Below are positions 59,159 through 64,000 of a stretch of DNA of 64,000 nt, one piece after another. This DNA is from WYZ-LMO2 sp038731605 (lineage in GTDB: Archaea > Halobacteriota > Archaeoglobi > Archaeoglobales > Archaeoglobaceae). The translations under genes were made by a program, and so were the position numbers. The DNA lies in NCBI GenBank assembly GCA_038731605.1, contig JAVYQP010000001.1, positions 186,001 through 250,000 on the forward strand. Direction: 5' to 3'. The notes beneath the pieces were generated by a model. The model was not told the origin of the DNA, made no database searches, and saw only the letters and a list, made by a program, of their open reading frames with translations. The first letter of the stretch is position 1. The number at the start of each line of letters is the position of its first letter.

Positions 59159-60274
59159 TTACTCCGCAACTCCGAGAATTTCCCTAAAAGCTCTTAGAAC
59201 TGCTTCGACCTCATCTTTGCTTAGCCCATACGTCGAGAGTTTGAAGTTCTTTGTAAGCCCTGGCTTTATTCCATGGATTTTTCGCTTCTTGAGCTCTTTG
59301 TATAGGAAAAATCTGCCGTCTTTGGATTTCTTCGACAACTCGTATAGATTTTCTGCATGGAAGAACATGAGGTCGTGGTTGTGCGGTTTCTCGCCGAGCT
59401 GGATTATTCCGATTTCCTCCATCTTAGCGGAGAAGTATCGAGCCTTCTCCACTTCTTCACCCCACCTCTTCACCCTTTCTTTTACAGCTGGAAACGAGGC
59501 AATCATGGTTATGATGCTCGCACCTCTTGCGGTGCAACCGAGAAGCTCGAGCTCCTTGTTCTTATACTTGGAGGACTTCCTTAGAACAATGTCCTCCCAT
59601 TCGGAGGTCATGCCAAGAACGCCAATGGGTCCACTCGAAGCCATCGACTTATGCCCGCTACCGACGATGAAGTCAGCGCCAATTTCCTTGAGCTTTACTG
59701 GCATCCTTCCAATCGCATACGCTGCGTTCACGAGCAAAGGAACGTCGTATTCTTTGCAGATCTTCGCAATTTTCTTTACATCTGGTAAATTTCCGTAGTT
59801 CCCGTCGGGATACGTTATCAAGGCAAGCGCAACTTCCCCCTTCTTCTTCGTCTCCTCTATTGTTTCCGCAAACTTCTCTGGGAGTATTTTGAACTCGGGA
59901 TATCCAGTGTTTGGGACTTCTGCGATGTTCAGCTTAGCTCTTTCAGCAGCGACGTAACTCGAGTAGTGTGCGTTCGCATCCATCACAATCCATGCGTCAT
60001 CCTTGGCTAAAGAATGCATGACAGCGAACTTCGCCTCCCTTGCGCCAGTCGTAACCCTTGCAACGTCGCAACCAATGAACTCTGGCAAGGTTTTGTGAAC
60101 AAAGTCGTAGATCGGCGGAGTCTTTATTAAGTCGAGTCTCCCAGCTGTGCAGAAATCGCAAACGCTGTATCCGTCGCCCCATTCCATCAGCGCCCTCTTC
60201 GCTTCTTCGGTCAGCTTCCCACCGGTTTGAAGTGGGTCGATGTTGATGAAACCCTTCGTCTGTCTTTCAAGCAT
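59159..60274 (-). CDS. pscS: Sep-tRNA:Cys-tRNA synthase (SepCysS)
   Basis: The 371-aa PLP enzyme has SVCDFCTAGRLD with Cys39 and Cys42, VTTGAREAKFAVMHSLA, LLVNAAYAIGRMPV, the PLP lysine in VGSGHKSMASSGPIGVLG and a third conserved cysteine in LLGCTARGASI. It converts O-phosphoseryl-tRNA to Cys-tRNA with a sulfur donor. Both steps of the indirect pathway are thus encoded here, 33 kb apart. It is the first gene of the RNase P/proteasome/exosome operon. Confidence 0.96.
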   Translation of the reverse strand: MLERQTKGFINIDPLQTGGKLTEEAKRALMEWGDGYSVCDFCTAGRLDLIKTPPIYDFVHKTLPEFIGCDVARVTTGAREAKFAVMHSLAKDDAWIVMDANAHYSSYVAAERAKLNIAEVPNTGYPEFKILPEKFAETIEETKKKGEVALALITYPDGNYGNLPDVKKIAKICKEYDVPLLVNAAYAIGRMPVKLKEIGADFIVGSGHKSMASSGPIGVLGMTSEWEDIVLRKSSKYKNKELELLGCTARGASIITMIASFPAVKERVKRWGEEVEKARYFSAKMEEIGIIQLGEKPHNHDLMFFHAENLYELSKKSKDGRFFLYKELKKRKIHGIKPGLTKNFKLSTYGLSKDEVEAVLRAFREILGVAE

Positions 60275-60292
60275 GAGACAATAGCTTCGGAC

Positions 60293-60298
60293 ATAAAG
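60293..60298 (-). promoter_or_regulatory. TATA-like element of the SepCysS-exosome operon
   Basis: On the minus strand this reads TTTATG, in CTTTATGTCC, centred about 22 nt before ATG 60274. It lies just before the end of the upstream nuclease gene. Confidence 0.45.
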
Positions 60299-60301
60299 AA
60301 A

Positions 60302-61081
60302 TTACTTTCCATAGGAATACTGGAGAACAACTTCTCCCTTCGCATTCATAAGGAAAAGCGTATCACCTTCGTTGTTCCAAACAGCCATGCAAGTTGCATT
60401 TCTGCACCAGTAAAGCTCTTTCTCGCTGTTTTCGCCACATCCGGAGTAAATGGTTACACTTCTTTCACCTTCGAGAACGAACGCTGGGAACACGAAGACG
60501 TTCTTAGATTCGTCGCTTATGCTCCAAGAAGTTAAATCGCAAGCAAATCGACAGAAGTTCTTGAGCACAACGAACTCGCCATTTGGATTTTTGCAGTCAT
60601 CGCCTTCGGCGTTCCATTGGAAATATGCAACTCCGATGCACTTATCGCAATCCCAAGCTTCGCTCCAGATTCCGAGCTTCAGCGATCTCGCCTCCTCTTC
60701 CGCTTTTCTAAAATCGTTCTCATATTTCAGCCTCTCTACTATGTAAGCATATGCAAGCCCCTCTTTCACCATAAGCACGTTCACGAACGTTCCGTTTACG
60801 TAAACGTATCTCAAAAGTCTCCCGTATTTGTCACGATCTCTTGCGTCCTTCTCCATTAAAACTTCCTTGCCTTTTACAAGCTCTTCCAACCTATTTTTCG
60901 CCTCTTCGTAGAATCTCTGACCTTTTTCGGGGGCGTTTATTCCAAGAAGGCGGACGAGCTCACCGTTTTCGAGCCTTATCGTATCTCCATCGACGACTTC
61001 GACGACAAGGGCTCTTTCATGAGTTTGAACGCAAAGCGAAAAAAGCAAAATAAGGAATACGAGTGCAACGAGACTGCGCAT
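60302..61081 (-). CDS. Secreted thermonuclease (SNase-like) with lamin-tail-like domain
   Basis: From ATG 61081 the protein has 259 aa. It has an N-terminal signal or anchor (LVALVFLILLFSLC), a possible lipid-modified Cys17, then an SNase domain (VVEVVDGDTIRL, VRLLGINAPEKG, and RDKYGRLLRYVYVNG with catalytic Arg residues). The C-terminal part (about 165-259) resembles a lamin-tail domain and holds eight cysteines that could form disulfides. It overlaps truD by one base (the A of ATG is inside the stop region). Confidence 0.85.
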   Translation of the reverse strand: MRSLVALVFLILLFSLCVQTHERALVVEVVDGDTIRLENGELVRLLGINAPEKGQRFYEEAKNRLEELVKGKEVLMEKDARDRDKYGRLLRYVYVNGTFVNVLMVKEGLAYAYIVERLKYENDFRKAEEEARSLKLGIWSEAWDCDKCIGVAYFQWNAEGDDCKNPNGEFVVLKNFCRFACDLTSWSISDESKNVFVFPAFVLEGERSVTIYSGCGENSEKELYWCRNATCMAVWNNEGDTLFLMNAKGEVVLQYSYGK

Positions 61082-62319
61082 CACGATTCCCCCTCTATGA
61101 AATCTTTTTTGAGAAACTCTCTGAGAAAAACAGTCCCATAGCAACCTGCGGGAAGGTAGAATTCGAAAACGCAATTTTCAAATCTGAGATCTGTTATCTT
61201 CAGCGGAATTTCTGCGCTTCTGTAAGAACCGCTTGAAGAAAACTCCTTGTGTTCTGTTTTGAAGCTCGAAACATCAAGGTTATCCTCTGCAAGAAACTCC
61301 TTTGCAACTTTGCACCAGCCTTCGAGCTGTGTTTCGTATCCCACGAGCGGGAGAGCCAAGGTTGCGTAGCCCTCCTTGATCAGAAACTCAACCCGCTTCT
61401 TGTTAACCCCAACCCTGCTGAAGTCTGTGAAGCTTGGTTTTTTCGTCTTGTAAGTGATGTAAAAAGCCCAGTCGTCTTCAAAAATCACTTTTAGAGTTCC
61501 AAAATCTTCTATCCTTTTCGAAAGGAGTCTGTTGAAGAGATACGACTGATACGCATGAACGAACATCATCTTCAGCGTTTTTGGTAGTGACAAAAGTGCT
61601 TTCTTTTCGTCGAGCCCCTCTCTTAGTTTCTGGAGGAGCGTTCTCTCGTAAACGAGATGCTTCGGAAATTCTCGCAATCCAAACGCCGGATCTCTGCAGT
61701 CCCAAAGCTCCCTTCTTATCTTCGTTATTTCCTCTTTCTCGACTTCACTTGGTTTTGCAACATAAGTCCAGAACGCTTCTTTGAAATCCTTCTGCAGAAT
61801 CAGCTTTCCAACCTCGTGGGTTATGAATCGAGTTCCAAACCTTTGCTCCCCGAAAAAGTTTGGGACTCCTTTTTCCTCGAGCTCCATTCTAACTTCGTTG
61901 AATTTTTTCCCGTTTTTGCAGTCGTGAACCCTTATCCTGAAAAAGTTTCCCAAAAGATCTCCGAGCTTTATCTCTCGTCTCGAATACCCAAGGAACTCGA
62001 TCTCGACGTCTTTTATGCTCACCCTCTGCAGTTCTTCACCTTTTACCCCTTTTATCGAGAAATACTGCACAGTCACCGCTCTCTTGTCTTTCGTCCCCGC
62101 AAAGGAAATTCTCTTTTGGCTAATCCTGAGAACTTTCGCCATTTGCTTAACAAGTCTCAAAGTGTCCCAGTTCTTTTTTGTCACTTTTACAACGCAGTAG
62201 TCTCCATCTCCAAGCTCGAGGTCAATGATCTCCTCTACGTAAAAATCCTCTGGGCTTCGTTTTATCTCCCCGCCCATTCCCTGAGCTCTTGTTAAGAAAC
62301 ATCTGATACCGATGTCCAC
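61081..62319 (-). CDS. truD: tRNA pseudouridine synthase TruD
   Basis: The 412-aa protein has SPEDFYVEEIIDLELGDGDY, VVKVTKKNWDTLRLVKQ, the catalytic ISFAGTKDKRAVTVQYFSI, and PNFFGEQRFGTRFITHEVG, all hallmarks of TruD/Pus7. It converts U13 in tRNAs to pseudouridine. GTG 62319 is the start, 24 nt from a TATA element shared with the HD gene. Confidence 0.95.
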   Translation of the reverse strand: MDIGIRCFLTRAQGMGGEIKRSPEDFYVEEIIDLELGDGDYCVVKVTKKNWDTLRLVKQMAKVLRISQKRISFAGTKDKRAVTVQYFSIKGVKGEELQRVSIKDVEIEFLGYSRREIKLGDLLGNFFRIRVHDCKNGKKFNEVRMELEEKGVPNFFGEQRFGTRFITHEVGKLILQKDFKEAFWTYVAKPSEVEKEEITKIRRELWDCRDPAFGLREFPKHLVYERTLLQKLREGLDEKKALLSLPKTLKMMFVHAYQSYLFNRLLSKRIEDFGTLKVIFEDDWAFYITYKTKKPSFTDFSRVGVNKKRVEFLIKEGYATLALPLVGYETQLEGWCKVAKEFLAEDNLDVSSFKTEHKEFSSSGSYRSAEIPLKITDLRFENCVFEFYLPAGCYGTVFLREFLKKDFIEGES

Positions 62320-62337
62320 TGCAGAGATTTGGAAACC

Positions 62338-62347
62338 TTTTTAATAT
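62338..62347. promoter_or_regulatory. Shared TATA-like element between truD and HD-domain gene
   Basis: TTTTTAATAT is centred 24 nt from each divergent GTG start (62319 and 62367). No ribosome-binding site is apparent. Confidence 0.6.
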
Positions 62348-62366
62348 CTTTTCCCTTCGTGTCCAT

Positions 62367-63512
62367 GTGGAAAAGATCATTCACGACCCAATTCACGGTG
62401 CGATAAGGGTTAGCGACGAAATTCTCCGCATCATCGAAACTCCACAGTTCCAGAGACTGCGTGGGGTTAAACAGCTCGGCTTTGCAAACCTCGTTTATCC
62501 TGGAGCGAATCACACGAGGTTCGAGCACAGCATTGGAGCGATGCACTTGGCTAAGGTTTTGGCTGAGAAGCTCAAACTCGGTGAGGAAGTCGTCATCTCT
62601 GCGCTTTTGCATGACATAGCGCACTTCCCCTTTTCTCACAGCGGTGAGGGTTTGCTGAAAAATCATGCGATGAGACATGAAAACGTCGAGTTAGCGATAA
62701 AAGGGGAGCTAAGGGAAGTCATTAGCGAGCTTGGATTTAGCGTTAAGGAGATCAAAAAATTGGTGAGCGGTGAAGTCGAATCCATTGTCTGCGGGGACGT
62801 GGACGTTGACAGAATGGACTATCTTGTCAGAGATTCGCATTACACCGGCGTTGCCTATGGGATCGTGGACTTGCCGAGGTTGATAGAGAAGATAAAGTTC
62901 TCCAACGGAGTGGTCGTTGAGGAGGGTGGAATTAGGGCGGTCGAGTCTTTGCTCATCTCACGTTTTCTCATGTATCCCGCTGTTTACCGCCACCACGTTT
63001 GTAGAATCGCAACGAAGATGTTTGAAAGGGCGATGGAGAGGATTATTGAGAGGGGCGTGAAGATCGAGACGATTCTTGAGATGAACGACTGCGAAGCCAT
63101 GTTTTTGCTGAAGGAATACGAGCTGGATTTTTATTCGATGATAAGAAATAGAAAGCTCTTCAAACGAGCTGTTTACGTTGGCAGAGAGAGTGTGGATCTC
63201 AGAGAAGTCATGAAAATGAACGAGAGGAGAGCGGAGAAAAAAATCGCAGAAATGGCGGGTGTGGATGAGAAATACGTCATCGTCGACATTCCCGAGATCG
63301 AGGAGCTTAGGGAATTCTCGATTCGAGTCGAGGTAAATGGGGCGCTGAAAAGGATCGAAGAAGTATCTCCAATTGTTAGAGCGCTTAAAAACTCCTGGAT
63401 CGAAACTTGGAAGCTCGGAGTTTACACGAAAAAGGAGTTTGTGGAAGAAGTGAAGAGGTGCGCCGTGGATTACTTTGGGATAGATAAAAGGGTTCAGACT
63501 CAGCTCTTCTAA
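62367..63512 (+). CDS. HD-domain phosphohydrolase (dNTPase-like, COG1078)
   Basis: The 381-aa protein begins EKIIHDPIHGAIRVSDEIL, then RFEHSIGAMHLAKVLAEKL, the HD pair in SALLHDIAHFPFSHSGEG and GDVDVDRMDYLVRDSHYTG. These match the SAMHD1/dGTPase-like branch (COG1078). It may hydrolyse dNTPs or other nucleotides. GTG 62367 is the start. Its end overlaps the convergent partial gene by 4 nt. Confidence 0.9.
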   Translation: MEKIIHDPIHGAIRVSDEILRIIETPQFQRLRGVKQLGFANLVYPGANHTRFEHSIGAMHLAKVLAEKLKLGEEVVISALLHDIAHFPFSHSGEGLLKNHAMRHENVELAIKGELREVISELGFSVKEIKKLVSGEVESIVCGDVDVDRMDYLVRDSHYTGVAYGIVDLPRLIEKIKFSNGVVVEEGGIRAVESLLISRFLMYPAVYRHHVCRIATKMFERAMERIIERGVKIETILEMNDCEAMFLLKEYELDFYSMIRNRKLFKRAVYVGRESVDLREVMKMNERRAEKKIAEMAGVDEKYVIVDIPEIEELREFSIRVEVNGALKRIEEVSPIVRALKNSWIETWKLGVYTKKEFVEEVKRCAVDYFGIDKRVQTQLF

Positions 63513-64000
63513 TCGAGTCTCCTCCTTACAGCGGGATCTCTCAATGCTATCTCCCTAAGCACCGATTCGAAGCTCTCTCCGCTGTGTATCTTCTCGCACA
63601 AGTATATTCCAGTCCTCCCGATTTCTCTCCTCCTTTCGAGAACCCTGATTCTCTCAAGAACGATATCGATCGAAACTCCAAGAATTTTTGCGACAACGCT
63701 TGGGTGCATTTCACGTATCGAAATCTCTCTGTGCCCGTTTTCAGTCGGAAATATGAGCATAAGCCTTTTGTCAACTCCGGGAACTCTTTTGTTCTCGAGG
63801 ACTTCTTCGTAGCCAATGCAACCACCGAATCGATAAAAATCCATTTCTCTATCCCTCATTTTTACGAGTGGGAAGCTGACAGTGGTCTCTTCGTCGATTA
63901 CGATCTCTCCTTTGATCGCATAGCTTGGAGTGGCTTGGACTATTCTCCTTTCAACGATCTCGACCCCATCGAGCGCAAGCTCGATGCGGAAAGACGGCAA
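63509..64000 (-). CDS. Unknown protein, C-terminal part (runs off window)
   Basis: The frame stays open to the window edge, so this is the last 163 residues or fewer if TTG at 64000 is the start. A beta-rich first part (FRIELALDGVEIVERRI) is followed by a helix-turn-helix-like stretch (MHPSVVAKILGVSIDIVLERIRVLE) and a helical end. I do not recognise the family. Confidence 0.6.
   Translation of the reverse strand: MPSFRIELALDGVEIVERRIVQATPSYAIKGEIVIDEETTVSFPLVKMRDREMDFYRFGGCIGYEEVLENKRVPGVDKRLMLIFPTENGHREISIREMHPSVVAKILGVSIDIVLERIRVLERRREIGRTGIYLCEKIHSGESFESVLREIALRDPAVRRRLD

Noticed and set aside
58602..59798. 398-codon open frame on the plus strand over SepCysS, rnp2 and psmA
   Set aside because: It crosses three well-supported minus-strand genes and its product is Ser/Phe/Leu-rich, typical of a shadow frame.
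1..64000. CRISPR arrays, insertion sequences, integrases or attachment sites
   Set aside because: No repeated 25-40-nt units with spacers and no transposase or integrase motifs were seen by eye; a repeat finder would be needed to exclude short arrays fully.

Overview
The window is dense archaeal chromosome: about 70 protein genes, one tRNA, few gaps and many 4-nt gene overlaps. The gene set points to a hyperthermophilic euryarchaeon of the Archaeoglobales (Archaeoglobus/Geoglobus/Ferroglobus type). Markers are both enzymes of indirect Cys-tRNA synthesis (SepRS at 25071 and SepCysS at 59159), the PolD small subunit, Orc1/Cdc6, small RFC subunit, TFE, the exosome-SBDS-proteasome superoperon, fatty acid beta-oxidation genes, and a menaquinol-type NrfD module with a tetraheme cytochrome c. 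Genus and species cannot be fixed by eye. Many genes have a TATA-like element centred 22-27 nt before an ATG or GTG, as expected for leaderless archaeal transcripts.

Layout. 1-8.4 kb: glyA (partial), nnr, an M20 peptidase, S-adenosylmethionine synthetase, a membrane-anchored DUF155-like protein, a sphingosine-1-phosphate-lyase-like PLP enzyme with an MFS transporter, and an Lrp regulator with a Cys-rich tail. 8.5-18.3 kb: rfcS, taw3, an argB/TIM-barrel/ornithine-cyclodeaminase operon, a purine permease, two orphan small genes, a thioredoxin/TrmB/ferredoxin operon that includes a 57-aa ferredoxin gene, a DRG GTPase and tRNA-Gly(UCC). 18.4-31 kb: NrfD/Tat-FeS/tetraheme cytochrome c, trmJ, archease, DUF763, pyrH, a GlcD-type dehydrogenase, RNase P protein 4, sepS, signal peptidase, PolD small subunit, purine salvage genes and an AF1577-type radical SAM protein. 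31-39.3 kb: replication and GTPase neighbourhood (Zn-ribbon and DUF2073 proteins, Era-like GTPase, TIP49, ferredoxin, NOG1-like GTPase, nucleotidyltransferase, radical SAM/HhH protein, Orc1/Cdc6).

39.3-45.1 kb is the most accessory part. It holds a PhlG-like (diacetylphloroglucinol hydrolase family) protein, an MFS transporter split by a frameshift in a T6 run, an FAH-family hydrolase with a metallo-beta-lactamase-fold hydrolase, and a membrane/Sm-like gene broken by two compensating frameshifts. 45-55 kb: Mrp ATPase, sucCD, a TlyA-like methyltransferase, a 3-hydroxyacyl-CoA dehydrogenase/enoyl-CoA hydratase fusion, an orphan ABC ATPase, acyl-CoA dehydrogenase, acyl-CoA synthetase, radical SAM and TFE. 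55-64 kb: the operon SepCysS-Rnp2-PsmA-SBDS-Rrp4-Rrp41-Rrp42, then a secreted nuclease with TruD, an HD phosphohydrolase and a partial unknown gene.

The most interesting signals are the NrfD/FeS/tetraheme module without a catalytic subunit, the PhlG/FAH/MBL hydrolase neighbourhood, three symmetric divergent promoters with one TATA element between start codons 45-48 nt apart, and frameshifts at homopolymer T runs. No CRISPR array, insertion sequence or integrated element was seen.
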